Shown here: piece after piece, positions 32,587 through 44,301 of the stretch | Layout: every line of letters begins with the position of its first letter | How positions within the stretch are numbered: the stretch's first letter is position 1 | Assembly (NCBI RefSeq): GCF_030269925.1 | Contig: NC_085128.1 | Span: forward strand, 9,860,501-9,924,500 | Source of the DNA: Bombyx mori | Taxonomy: Eukaryota > Arthropoda > Insecta > Lepidoptera > Bombycidae | DNA: 64,000 nucleotides | Reading direction: 5' to 3' | The notes under the pieces: model-generated | Databases searched by the model: none | What the model was told of the DNA's origin: nothing | Seen by the model: only the letters and a program-made list of their open reading frames with translations | Position numbers and translations under genes: made by a program

Positions 32587-33133
32587 GTAAATAAAAGTCT
32601 GTTTAAAAAAATACATATTATTTAATTGTAAACTGGAACTGACCTTTTCATCGAACTACCGTATAATCGCATGACTGAATCCACCAGTCATCTTACTCAT
32701 TGCTTAGACCATAGATAATACACATAAATTAGTTATAGATAGGCAACTCAAGAAATCAACAAAAATATTTACGGGCGTCGGCCACTAGATGGCTTCGCTT
32801 CGATTAGTTTCTCGTTGCTCCTGTAGGTAGCAGTAACATATTACCTATCCTATATTTTGTTTTCAATAAAGGATTTTGTAAATTTCCTACAACAAATAAA
32901 GACTTGTATGATTTTTTTATTTTTTTATTTTCTGTGTTTGGTTATACAATTATTAATTGCCTTAATTTCAACAGCATATAAGTTTAAGGGCATCTGCTAC
33001 AAGATGTCGCTAGTTTCCATACAAAAAATATTTGTCTTAAAGTATCGCAATTTCAGGACCCTGGCTTAGACGCGGATGCATCAAGCATACGACCTGTAGT
33101 CCGTAAAAAATATAATATATTTTTTTGTTTCAG

Positions 33134-33267
33134 AGCCTCCGGAGTGGGGTCCGAAACTGGTTTCAGATAGATCGTGGTATGGGGTCGGTTCTACATTACA
33201 CGCTACGTGCGCTACCCCTCCATCGTATCCACCAGCTAACTTGACATTTGCACTCAACGGACTGGAG
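33134..33267 (+). CDS. Beaten-path family protein, exon encoding Ig domain 2 (first half)
   Basis: The acceptor is TTTTTTGTTTCAG and the donor is GAG before GTTCAT, a weak but GT-type site. The exon enters in phase 1, matching the previous exon, and leaves in phase 0 (134 bp). With the split codon it reads EPPEWGPKLVSDRSWYGVGS, then TLHATCATPPSYPPANLTF, then ALNGLE. The Cys in ATCATP and the PANLTF strand are the typical start of the second Beat Ig fold. It is reached only after the 14.4-kb intron. The phase match across that distance supports one gene rather than two. Confidence 0.9.
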
Positions 33268-33303
33268 GTTCATTATTTTTATATATATTTAGAAAAAAAA
33301 AAG

Positions 33304-33440
33304 TTTTTTTGTTGAATAAAGACAGATGAGAGCTCACATGAGGCCCGGTGTTACCGAAACCTATAGAAAGTACAATCTAAATGTTGCTGCCTAATTTGCG
33401 ATATGCGATGCGATATAGCTGCAATGTATTTCGTTTCTAA
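33304..33440 (-). repeat. Bm1 SINE, degraded fragment
   Basis: ACAGATGAGAGCTCACATGA, GGCCCGGTGTTACCGAAACC and ATAGCTGCAATG follow the Bm1 order with many changes. Confidence 0.5.
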
Positions 33441-34199
33441 AGTTCATTCAATAAGGAAAACATAAATGCTACCGTTCAAAGATAAGTATTTTTAGTAAAT
33501 TTTACGATTTAATCTTGCGTTTATCATTATTATTTTATTATTTCGTTTCAAATACTTTACAGATTTCGTGGTCGTGGACGACTATGGTGTTATTCGTCGA
33601 TGTTTAAGCATTTTTCTTTTCTAATTCTTAATTAATTTTCTAAATAAAATATTTATTTAACATAGAAATCTTAACGTTATCACCATTTTAAGGTGTTCTC
33701 CAATAAACGTGGTAATAACAAAATTAATACAGTTATATTAATATATTATAATTGAATAACTCTGCTAGTTCTAGTACGTTTAATTAAGGATAATCCAATA
33801 TAATAGGGACTTCAATCATGTATATTTGGAGTTCGTATCTAGGTTAATAAAATACCTGTGTCGTTCGATGTATAAACCAACAAATACTATTAATTTGTTT
33901 ATCTAGGTCACGAATAGGGCCAAAATCACAAGAAAACATTAATGTAGCTTCCAACACGACTCACAACATTATCTAAATACACATATTCAGGTCAGCGGGT
34001 TAAGTGGCTGGTATTAAATTGAACGAATAGAGACAATTTCAGGCGATCTATTTTTCAATAGATACTTTTATATTTACCGATTATACAGTTGAAATACAAC
34101 TGCGGACAGAATTATTTAAACTAAAATCACGTTGATCTATTTGAAACTGATTAAACACAAGTAATCAAATATAGTTTTGAAAAAATAAATGTATTTTGC

Positions 34200-34441
34200 T
34201 GGTGGTAGGACCTCTTGAGAGTCCGCACGGGTAGGTACCACCACCCTGCCTATTTCTGCCGTGAAGCAGTAATGCGTTTCGGTTTAAAGGGTGGGGCAGC
34301 CGTTGTAACTATACTGAGATCTTAGAACTTATGTCCCAAGGTGGGTGGCGCATTTACGTTGTAGATGTCTATGGGCTCCAGTGACCACTTAACACCAGGT
34401 GGGCTGTGAGCTCGTCCACCCATCTAAGCAATAAAAAAAAA
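34200..34441 (+). repeat. Bm1 SINE, 3' half, well conserved
   Basis: It runs from GGTGGTAGGACCTCTTGAGA to GTCCACCCATCTAAGCAATA and an A run. It starts at the point where many other partial Bm1 copies in the window start, which fits 5' truncation at insertion. Confidence 0.92.
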
Positions 34442-34830
34442 ATTCAAGATAAAAAGAGTTTTTCAATGAAACCTTTCGGTATACGGAGAGTTGATTTTAC
34501 GTAATATGGAAACACAAAATTAAATCGCCTTTATGGATTAATGTCACAGTAACAGAATGTGCATTCGATCAACATCCAACAGAATGGCGTCCGAACTCCG
34601 ACAGAGGTCTGTGATGCTCGTGAGAGAACAATAGCATTGTACGTAGTCACTTTGACGCAGCAGTTGTTTTTGCCAGTACCCAGGCCCGCTGCCTACACGA
34701 GTTCATTAATCACAAAGCAGCCCTGTTAGATAAGCTTTAAGCGAAGCTCCTTTATCTTATGCGGGCCGCGTCTAAGAGATTTCCGACCACGCAGCGTGAA
34801 ACGCTAGATTTATGGAAACAATTTTTCTAG

Positions 34831-35242
34831 GTCGAGACAGAGCTAGCCGTTCACATGTTGCCGGCTTGGTTCAAATGGGATCCGCCGCCTAAAGTTGAAA
34901 CGACGACAACAGACGCTCCCGACCAGGACTTCAATTTTTTTCACGACGACAGTAACTTACAATATTTAGACGAGTCTTATATAAATCTTCACAAAGAAGA
35001 AATACGGAGGCCTCCGAAAGAGAACTCGAAAGTAACATACGAGAGAACCGGTCCTGATTATAGATTACCAACTGTCAGTGAGCTGTCGTTTGTGGTCCAG
35101 AACGAAGCGTTCGAGCGCGGCAGTTTGCGACTGACCTGTATCGCGAGTATATACAACTTGTACGCCTCTCGCTCTGAACTAATTTTCGATATGGAGCAGC
35201 CTGAAGTCGCGTCGGTATTAGGTGTCCGAAATAGTGCGCTCG
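34831..35242 (+). CDS. Beaten-path family protein, exon encoding Ig domain 2 (second half) and linker
   Basis: The acceptor is TTTTTCTAG and the donor is CG before GTAAGT. Phase 0 enters, phase 1 leaves (412 bp, 137 codons). The frame opens VETELAVHMLPAWFKWDPPP. A Thr-rich and acidic insert follows (TTTTDAPDQDFNFF onward) that I do not recognise from other Beat proteins. The fold then resumes with SELSFVVQNEAFERGSLRL, TCIASIYNLY (second Ig Cys) and SVLGVRNSALG, which resembles the conserved Beat segment after Ig2. The insert of about 60 residues between the Ig strands, or before the last strands, is the odd point. Confidence 0.9.
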
Positions 35243-37103
35243 GTAAGTGCATTCGATATTATACGTGTCGTGGTTAAAATCAATGAATTTAAAAACCACT
35301 GGTAACTGTACAACCAAAAAATTGTTTGATGTCACGTTGTAAATTGCATAAATACATTAATGGTTTTCAATCAGTCGATGCCAAATACTGCCAATCAAAT
35401 ATTCAAAACTGGTCGTCTGATGTCGGGCTCGCGTTTTAAAATAGATGTTTTTTATGAATATTTTATTTGTTCCAGATTCAACGTCACGCAGTATGTACCG
35501 AACAACAATAAGTGCTTTGTTAATATTTTACGTCATCCGGTAGTTTGTTCCAAATTAATTTCTAGAATTTATAAATGATTTTATGTCATCTTATTTTTTG
35601 TACAAAATATTGTCAGTGACATATCCATAATTTTATATATTAGATTACTCATTCTTTGTGAATATGATTTGTACAAACAAACCTTTTAAAGGAAAGAAGT
35701 TTATGAAACTATTGAAATGTTAAAAATTCTTAAACTGTTAGCTATAGCTATAGCGGGGAGTTGGCCAAAGTTAGGTAACGAATATAAAAGAATTTTACAT
35801 AATTATGGCATTGTAAATAACATGTGATAGAAAAATTCGTAGAATATTTTAAAATATTATTTTGAAAATATGTGAGTTTATTTTTAATAATTCCACTACT
35901 CGCAAATAAAACGTTTACGACGATCATCTAATTAATATTTGAACGGAAGTTAATTAATTAATGGGGAACTTTTAAGCCCTTTGCTAAAGACTGATGAATA
36001 AAAATATTCCACTTGAATACATTTAATTTCCGTGAGAGAATGCGTATTCTATTATAAACACAAAATAGGTACTCATTCAAGTTTATCTAAATATTATCTT
36101 TACGTTTTACGAATTTCTATTTGATGTTTGATGCAATATTGCAATTTGTATATTAAGGTGTCAATAATTTGAAATGTAACACACTTGTAAATATTACATT
36201 GTAGTACGTAATTAATTGTAAAATTCAATATATTAAACGAAGATGTTAAATTTAATATAATGCAGTTTTATTTCTGTGGAATGAAGATACAGTATAATAG
36301 TTATAAAATAAATAAACCGACATTAAAAATCACCACCCCAAGACTCATTTTCGTATATAGAGGAAGATATACAGAGAGAGGACTCTAACAATTAATTCCT
36401 AATAACAAAAGTTTGCACACAACACATAAGTAAGGGAAATTAATATGAACACAACCAACCCAAAGGCCTTATCTTATAATAATATCAGCCAGGAAATAAC
36501 AGAACAATTTTGTCTTGGAAGAGTTCCACATAATCCTCAATCAATCATAACAAGAGATTGAGTTCACAATAAACAGTAGAAAATCTAACCATTATCCCTA
36601 TGGAGGGAAACATTTATTGAGCAGTTATATGAAGGAGATAATGGATTATTCAAGTTGGAATGAACCGTGACGTATGAGTTACGTACCTACTTTGTTGTTG
36701 TTGGAGAAATATTTGATGTATCGGTGTCTCATTGTAACTCAATATGGACCTACTTTTAATTGTGTAAGAAACTCTTATAACAACGAACAGAATACAAAAG
36801 TCTATATGGACATTTAATATGTTTTTGTGTTTTATTCAAGCTATAGTTAAAGGATTTCGAAGAATACTTTTCCCATTTACTTAATATTATGAAAGTAGCT
36901 CTTTTATTTAATTTTATTGTTTTTTTTTACGGCCATTTTATTTTAATTGTTACGAAAGTCGTTAAGAACTTGAAAGATTTTGGCTATTTTCTTAATTGGA
37001 AGGTGGTATCGTTAGAGTTTAAACGTGATGAATCAAAATGTACTAAATTATTTTGTGTTGTAGATTAACAAGACCAAAAGGACAAATATGAATCTAAATT
37101 AAG

Positions 37104-37387
37104 TATATAAAAATGAATTGCTGTTCGTTAGTCTCGCTAAAACTCGAGAACGACTGGACCGATTTGGTTAATTTTAGTCTTGAATTATTTGTGGAAATCC
37201 AGAAAAGGTTTAAAAGTTAAATAAATATGAAAATGCTTGGAATTAAATAAATATAACAATTTTGTTTTTCCTTTGATGTGTCCCCCGTCGGACGGATTCA
37301 TTTTGTTTGTTTTAAGTTTATTTTATAGAAAAGCTTAGGTCTTTTATTTATCGATTGAGGCACTACGAAGTCTGCTGGGTCAGCTAG
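37104..37387 (+). mobile_element. Helitron-like non-autonomous element (CTAG end)
   Basis: It contains TATAAAAATGAATTGCTGTT, CTCGCTAAAACTCGAGAACG and GTGTCCCCCGTCGGACGGAT. It ends GGGTCAGCTAG followed by T. The 3' end fits a Helitron; the left end is less clear. Confidence 0.65.
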
Positions 37388-37539
37388 TTTAAAATAAAAA
37401 TACAAAGTGTAAGTAAGTAACTTTCACTAAAAAAAACCTTCAATGAAAAAAGAGAAAGCATTAAATGCAAGCTCGATGAGTTTATTTAACTATATATGTA
37501 TCCAATTGTTTTATAGCTCATTGTTTATTAAGGACAGCC

Positions 37540-37645
37540 CTAAGCAGTAGAAAGTGGCTTGACCACGCCCCTGGCACTACTGACCTGGATAATGACCACT
37601 CACCATTTATGACGCTTGATTGCCTGGTTATAATGGCAATACAAA
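37540..37645 (+). repeat. Short dispersed repeat (GGCAATA tail family), degraded
   Basis: AGTGGCTTGACCACGCCCCT, GGCACTACTGACCTGGAT and AATGGCAATACA parallel the copies at 17000 and 43010. Confidence 0.5.
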
Positions 37646-37750
37646 AATTACAGACCTGTATTCCAAGTTTATCATTATACTAGCTCAATGGCATCATATT
37701 TGTATTACCTTTTTCTCTATATTATATATTTAAGTTCCTGTGTCCCCTAG

Positions 37751-37860
37751 ATAAGTTGAGGGCATCCACACTGCTAGCCATCTCGCTTCAATCTCGCCAA
37801 AGATTTTCCGATGACCTTCGCTTTTACTACGAAAGTCTGCCACCAGCTCCGCTTAAACCT
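37751..37860 (+). CDS. Candidate next exon of the Beat-family gene
   Basis: It lies between the acceptor TGTCCCCTAG and the donor CCT before GTGAGT. Of three frames only one is open, and it is the one needed to continue the phase-1 end of the exon at 35242 (2 + 36 codons, leaving phase 0). With the split codon it reads D, then KLRASTLLAISLQSRQ, then RFSDDLRFYYESLPPAPLKP. It matches no Beat segment I remember, so it may be a lineage-specific C-terminal region. Splice sites, phase and codon quality make an exon likely; membership in the Beat transcript is inferred. No following exon was found. Confidence 0.62.
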
Positions 37861-37870
37861 GTGAGTTACA

Positions 37871-38311
37871 TATTTTTTTTCGCTTAGATGGGTGGACAAG
37901 CTCACAGCTCACCTGGTGTTAAGTGGTTACAGGAGCCCATAGACATCTACAACGTAAATGCGCCACCCACCTTGAGATACAAGTACTAAGGTCTAAAGTA
38001 TAGTTACAACGGCTGCCCCACCCTTCAAACCGAAACGCATTACTGCTTCACGGCTGGGGTGGTGCTACCTACCCGTGCGGACTGACAAGAGGTCCTACCA
38101 CCAGTAATTACGCAAATTATAATTTTGCGGGATTGATTCTTATTACACGATATTATTCCTTCACCGTGGAAGTCAATCGTGGATACATATTTGTTGAGTA
38201 CGTATTTCATTAGAAAAATTGATACCCGCCTGGAATTCGAACACCGGTGCATCGCTCAACACGAATGCACCGGACGTCTTATCCTTTAGGCCACGACGAC
38301 TTCAAAATACC
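37871..38311 (-). repeat. Bm1 SINE, nearly full length
   Basis: It runs from the T run through GCTTAGATGGGTGGACAAGC to the tRNA-like head (GAATTCGAACACCGGTGC, GGCCACGACGACTT), with one internal deletion near 38056. Its tail lies about 10 bp from the donor site at 37861. Confidence 0.92.
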
Positions 38312-39154
38312 CATTATGAAATTTTTGTAACGATACAACATTAGAAATGCCTCAAAATTTAAAGTGAAAAATGCTTAAATAAATAGGTACAAGAAAGGCT
38401 ACTGAAAAATATAAGAAAAGAATTGGCGTTGGATAAGTGAACGCAATCACTAGAAGTATAAAATATAATTAAAAAAAAAAACACTATCCGCTTTCTTTTT
38501 GCATTTGACTCTTGCGTTCGTTCTGTTCGACTGGAAATGATCGAAAACAATTAGTGTCTTTGTATAAATAATATACTTTTATTACAATAATACTTACTAT
38601 TTTTATAGCATAGCTGTCATGTTTAGGTAAGTGCTAATAAATAAAAATACATTAATCGATTCCTTGATTGAGAATATTTAGTGAAACCAACTTAAATGTT
38701 ATGGAAACTCGGAAAATGCTTGTAAATTTAGTTAAGTTAATAATTAAATTTGAAACCTAAATTCAAGGAATAATTAACTGTTCTGAAAGCTCATGAGATT
38801 AACTAAGTGCTTAAAGTGTTTAAAACGACTATCTATAATCTAGATTAACGATCAGAAACTCCTTGTAGGCACAAAACTCTCACACGGACAATGGTAGTAA
38901 GTGTGATAAGTAGTTGGGTCAATATCATCTTGCATCGTACCTACTTCAAGAACTCAAGAATAAGTCTAAAATGACGTTTTCGACTTCAACAAAAAACAAA
39001 GATTGCAGTTAAACAATTAGTTTTTTGGTCTATATTTTATTGTATGTTTCTGTTCATATATTTCAAATCTATTTATGCAAATGACTGGATGAGTCAGTGA
39101 CTTGAAATTTCAATAGTATTATAACTCTGAGCTCTCAATCATTGCATTACTCAC
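38312..39154. other. AT-rich stretch, nothing recognised
   Basis: Only short frames are present. No splice-framed coding block was found. Confidence 0.5.
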
Positions 39155-39419
39155 AATTGAGGCAGTCAGCGCAAAAGTGGCCTAATCTTATCATAGTTAG
39201 TATGGAGATAATGAGGTTGGAATTTACTTTTACACTGCTTCGTAGGCAAAATCAATACGCGCAAAAATAATGCTTACTAAGCCATCTGTTCTCTATGGGT
39301 GAGACTAGGGATATGCCGGTTTTGCATCAAAATTTATTATGTTTTAAATAAATTGCAATATATAAGCACGAATACGAAAAATTGTGGGTTAGGCCACTTT
39401 TGCACTGACGGTCTCAATT
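39155..39419. mobile_element. MITE-like element with about 30-bp terminal inverted repeats
   Basis: The left end reads AATTGAGGCAGTCAGCGCAA, then AAGTGGCCTAA. The right end, on the minus strand, reads AATTGAGACCGTCAGTGCAA, then AAGTGGCCTAA. The element is 265 bp, AT-rich inside, and non-coding. I could not see a clear target-site duplication, so the superfamily is open. Confidence 0.75.
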
Positions 39420-39779
39420 ACGTGACTAAAATCGAAACGTAGTAATATATATTATATAGGTATATATGAAATTTTTAAAATGGATTTACGTATTTTATTT
39501 AAATCGTGAGTGGTAGACATTATTAAAGTATCCGAGCCAACTATGTGCTGTTGGTTTGTCTTCGTTACAGAGAGCTGATTAATTTATGACACCCAACACC
39601 TGCGCGATGAAATTTGGCATGTGAAACACGTTCAAGCATAAACCACAACCAGCCAAAGTGGACGGGCTTTAGTGTTTCTGAGTACATCCCGGGAATAACA
39701 AACCAATATAGGCTTGTATAAATAAGGTTTATACACCACACAAGGAACTGAAGCACCACCTTATATCTGTTAAGTGGAA

Positions 39780-40060
39780 AATATCGACTATCGCCTCGAC
39801 GATCTGTTGGTCGGGCGTCCTAGAGGTAGCGCTGCGAGTCTGGTTAAGGTTTACCCCCTTACCCCACTTGGGTTTTGACCCCAAGCGGAGAACGGACGTC
39901 GGTGAGAGAGTACAATAGGATTTGTTTGGTGCAGTAGGGCTCTAAAAATATCCTTGGGCCCACGGTCTGCTCCCAACATCTACAGACCGTCAAGTCCCAC
40001 ATATCACGTGTGCCCCCTATGCGCGGACAGCTCGTGAAAGGTTAGGCTCCTACCCAAAAA
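39780..40060. other. GC-richer patch, unassigned
   Basis: It contains CGATCTGTTGGTCGGGCGTC, CCCCACTTGGGTTTTGACCC (a small hairpin) and GTGCCCCCTATGCGCGGACA. No long open frame. It may be an old LINE 3' UTR or a host exon. Confidence 0.3.
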
Positions 40061-42093
40061 TATCTTGGAACATATATCTTTAAATACCTGACGTCACTGG
40101 AATGTGATTGTAGCCTATACTAAGCAGACTAAGAGACACATTGTGGTTAAAGTTATCACTATAGTGCGGATGTCAAAAATAAGCATGTAGTGCATGCAAT
40201 TTGTCAACAATCAACATGCCCTGAAGAGCGGTGCCCACTACTTTATAACACCGAAAAAAATTTAAATGTTCGGTTAACAATATTAATTACCATAAGTATG
40301 CGAGGGCATCGAAATAAAAAGAAACACCCTAACTTTAACAGTGTATTGTGGGCTCTGATCTAACATCTGGAATCTTGATGATGTCCCAAGTAAAAATCTG
40401 CCAAACCATAAGATACTGTTTATTATTTCTGTGTTTATATCTCAAATAATATATTTTTTTTTTTAATATTCGACGGACGTTAGCACAATATTCCAATGTA
40501 AACGAATAACGCCGTAGTCGTCCGTGACAACGAAAACTCGAACGTATTGGGAACGTCGGAAATAATAAAATAGAATAAACAACGCGATATTGAATCGTAA
40601 AGGTAGATTTAATAATGGACAAAAATCAAAAAACAATAATAAAAGTGGGACACACGAATAATAAGCAGCAATCACGTGTAGCTGTCATTGAGAAACTTCA
40701 CCCAACGGTTCATATTATGTTCTAACTATAAGACTAGCCCAGAATAGCTTCATATTATTATAGATAGATGACAACTAGACACTCTCATTGCATTTGATTT
40801 TGGGTGGACACCAGAACCTATAGCCGCCGCATCGGGAAGACTTATACCACTTTTCAAACCTGAAAAGCAACTACCATCAGTAATTACGCAAGCCTATAAG
40901 TTTCATAGTTTGAATCTCAGTGTACTGTATACCTGTAAGTCGTTCGAAAACACATGTTTAATGTATGCTTATTTAAAAAAAAAATGTTATTCAGTAATTG
41001 TATAGACAAGATTTGAGGTCTGACACAGTCGTATCGATCGATACAAATACAACGAGTCTTACTCTCTCGGTGACGTCAAATACTTTAAATAATTCACATG
41101 TGAAAATGTGCCACACGAGTGCACCGCACAAAACTCCACTACGAGTCTTTGTTCAATCCGAGAACACCATTGTCTGGGTACGTTCGTTAGGCTGTCTTTC
41201 ATTTATACAGTCGCATTGATTGAAGCGAATCTATCGCTCTATAGTCCTATCGTCTACTCATTGATTATTCGTTCAACTCACTCCGGTTTCACCATTAGCA
41301 AACTTTGATGAGTCGTCTTCGAAACTTCAGCTTTTGTACGAACGTAAAATGTTTGTGTGATTGAGGGAGATCTTTATTTTAAATGAAAAGTGAACCGAAG
41401 CAATTAATAGTCTTACAATATCTGAATTCAGGGAATCAACAACATCTTATTAATTTCGAATGGTTTTGGTATTTGTCCTTTGAGATCTAAGCCTTCCGAA
41501 TCGCTTTCTGATTTACTAGTAAAATAGTATCGCCATTGTTCCCATTTTAGAGTAGATTTTACTACAGTATCTTCAAGTTAATATAGATATTGCACGAGAA
41601 AAATGGATATACTTTATAGTTAAATTTATCCAAAATCACAGAATAATCAAGCATTACCGGGTTTCACTAATACATATAATATTATAAAACTGGATGAGCT
41701 AACTAAAATGCAGTGACATGTAGTTCAATTAGATCAAATATCTCTAATATTAATTAAAAATAAGAAACCCAGAGATTCCACTGTGTTTTATTTTTGTAAA
41801 GAAAAAGTGGAATCACAAAATGAAGGGTTTTTATTCAGCAAGTTTCTGTACCTCAGAAGTGCTTTTAAAAGCAAAGTTGAATTTCATTTGAAGCCTTGAC
41901 CCTCGTTTGGTTCATTACTAAAAGCCTGTCATGTGGCTTTTAGTTTACAGCTTGTAGAAAAGATAATAAAATACGGGGTACGATTAACTTGTTCTAAATA
42001 CAAAATTGAATAGTTAATTTACATTATCGATAAGTTGTTAAGCACAAACAACAATATTGGGTTATTGAAATATAAAACATTTTGTGAAAACAA
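40061..42093. other. AT-rich stretch with a degraded Bm1 piece
   Basis: Bases 40765-40930 keep a few Bm1 motifs (TTGGGTGGACACCAGAACCT, ACCATCAGTAATTACGCAAG). The frames at 40998-41308 show no family resemblance. Nothing else was recognised. Confidence 0.45.
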
Positions 42094-42345
42094 TATAGAC
42101 ATGTGATGAGACGAAATGAAAATGAGATTGGTAAGAAAATATTAACTATGAATGTGGAAGGATATAGAGGAAGAGGTAGACCTAAGAAGAAATGGATGGA
42201 TTGCGTGAAAGACGATATGGGTAAGAGAGGAGTGAGCGAAGAAATGGTATATGATAGAAGAGTATGGAGGAGAAAACATGTTGCGCCGACTTCAGGTAAC
42301 TGGGAGAAGGGCAGGATAATGATGATATAAATTACGCAATCATGG
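42094..42345 (+). mobile_element. RTE-like LINE, 3' end only
   Basis: The open frame reads RHVMRRNENEIGKKILTMNV, then EGYRGRGRPKKKWMDCVKDD, then RRKHVAPTSGNWEKG. This is the C-terminal tail common to RTE-type reverse transcriptase proteins in insects. It is 5'-truncated and ends in an ATGATGATA tail, as these LINEs do. Confidence 0.8.
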
Positions 42346-43009
42346 CTAGTTGTTTACTTGTTCAATTTTTTTTTATTCTTCTGAATTTACAGACGAACTC
42401 ACAGCTCACTTGCGTAATCAAACTGTAAGCACGCAAAAACGTATGCAACGTTAAGCACAGAAACACAATAAACAAACATTCAGAATTAGAAGATTTAAAT
42501 TGAATTTTGAGCGTTTAAGCTAACCTCGGAGCCCACTCGTTGCGTATTCAAGGTCGGGTGCGATTTAAACCGAAACGAAATCCTTCGGAGAATTTGAAAT
42601 AATCTGAAAATTTTGATCAGTACGTTTAACAACATTTTTAGCTATTTTGAACCTTTTGTGGATTCATTGGGTCGTCAATAACTTGTGGCATACTTGTTTC
42701 GATTAGCTCTTCAAATTTAATTTCTAGTGATTCAGAATACAAATAAAATAACATTAAATTGGTTTTATCAGTAAATCTCTCTCTTGAACTATCTAAATTT
42801 GTTTTAAGAGAACTTTGAAAATTAAAAAAGGCGCACAAAAAATCGTCTCCTTTTCTTTAAACACAAAAAAGCTATATTTTTACGTTTCATTTCACACAAA
42901 ACGAACTAATATCTAGTATCCTGTGGTCTGGTAAATTGTTTGACTTGGGTTTTCATTTTCACTTGGGTAGTCGTCTGTGATCACAAAAACTTTAAAGTAT
43001 ATATTTGGT
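42346..43009. other. AT-rich stretch, nothing recognised
   Basis: A few bases near 42395 resemble a Bm1 tail (GACGAACTCACAGCTCAC). Otherwise no signal. Confidence 0.4.
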
Positions 43010-43130
43010 AGGCAGTGGCTTGGCTCTGCCCTTGGCATTGCTGACGTCCACGGTTGAGCGACGGTAACCACTTGCCATCAGGTGGGCTGTATGCTCGTTT
43101 GCATACAAAGATAATAAAAAAAATTATAAA
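43010..43130 (+). repeat. Short dispersed repeat (AATAAAAAAA tail family)
   Basis: GGCAGTGGCTTGGCTCTGCC, GGCATTGCTGACGTCCACGG and CATCAGGTGGGCTGTATGCT, ending in AATAAAAAAAA. It is the best-kept of the three copies in the window. Confidence 0.7.
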
Positions 43131-44301
43131 AAAAAATCAAGACTTCGTAACTATTAACACAGTAATAAACTCAGTAAAAGTAGCTTTAATTACGTCGACG
43201 ACTTACAAAAACCGTATAAAATATTAAAATAATACATAAATTACATCTGTCTTTGCTATGTGTCTGTTCGCTCGTTAAGGCCAAGTTTTTTAATTACAAT
43301 GCCTGATCCCTAATTATTTTCGGGATCAAAACAGTAGAAATAGTTCAAAGTATTCATATTAAAGTAATTTTTAGACAAATTTTTAACGACTGCTACGGAG
43401 ATTACAACTTTGAATAGGAAAAATATGCACCCGAGATGCGAAGAGACCGTGTATTGAATCACAAAAACACTTAGTTCATAAAACATCAATGACATTAATA
43501 TGAATATATTCCATCAGTTCACAAAGCAAGTACTAAGCACAAATTTACTACGCAGATTTCATTGGATTTAGATTCACCTTTCCAGACAGAATCTTACGAG
43601 ATCAACATATCAGCCTCAGCTTTGTGTTTCAACAGAAGCGAGCTTTCGACAGAATACTCTAACTTTCATCTAACAACAAAATATTCCTTTTGTATATTAC
43701 AGAGAGAAAAAAAACATTATTCATTTCAAAATATTCAATGAATGCTTGCTACGAAAATCAAGGTAAAGTTGAAATTTGATATGAGGCAAAAACAAAAGGC
43801 CAGTTATGCCTCCCATTATTATCTATTTGGAAAATATATTACTAAACTGCTGTCACTAATTCGTGTGAAACATTCAAGGAATCGCTCAGACTACGCAAAC
43901 TTTATAAGTCTTAAAACGAATGAAACAACAAGAAATTTTAACGTACATTTACCACGCAATGCTCGTACGAACAAAGAAGGTTATGAATTTGCCATGTAAA
44001 TTTTATTGGCGCGTTTCAAAAAAAAAAAGGGACTTTTTCGTAAAATAATATCTCAGAAATGTCAACCCGCGTCAGTCACCGATGCCATTCTCAGGGCTGT
44101 GCTCTTGTATACCCAACGGATCCTGTTCATTATGACACGCTCGAAAATTCAAAGGATGTACTTCCAATCACAGCGTAATCGGGTCTTATGACATAAGTTT
44201 CAATGAGGCCCATATAAACGGGAGAGAACGTTATACATGACAGCAACATTATTGATTTAATTTTGTTATCAAAATTTTTCAAAAACTGTCAATAATTTTT
44301 A
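43131..44301. other. AT-rich stretch, nothing recognised
   Basis: The frame at 43742-43999 (85 codons) and others show no family signature or splice context. Confidence 0.45.

Larger units (their letters stand above)
18737..33133 (+). other. Large Beat intron filled with mobile DNA (14.4 kb)
   Basis: GTAAGA opens it and TTTTTTGTTTCAG closes it. It holds Helitron-like elements (19042, 19966), Bm1 copies, a near-complete antisense R1 LINE (21988-26169), a full-length antisense mariner (27591-28901) and other SINEs. Stretches 18737-19041, 19430-19965, 20869-21304, 21473-21972, 26185-27590, 28902-29242, 29542-30724, 31011-31719 and 32587-33133 hold only AT-rich sequence in which I recognise nothing. 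Confidence 0.85.
33268..34830 (+). other. Beat intron with Bm1 copies
   Basis: It holds a degraded minus-strand Bm1 at 33304-33440 and a well-kept plus-strand one at 34200-34441. Stretch 33441-34199 is AT-rich with nothing recognised. Stretch 34555-34800 is GC-richer but matches no family I know. Confidence 0.8.
35243..37750 (+). other. Beat intron (2.5 kb)
   Basis: It is AT-rich with a Helitron-like element at 37104-37387 and a short repeat at 37540-37645. Nothing is recognised in 35243-37103. Confidence 0.6.

Noticed and set aside
38228..38311. tRNA-like B-box near GAATTCGAACACCGGTGC
   Set aside because: It is the head of a Bm1 SINE and repeats at 60440-60514.
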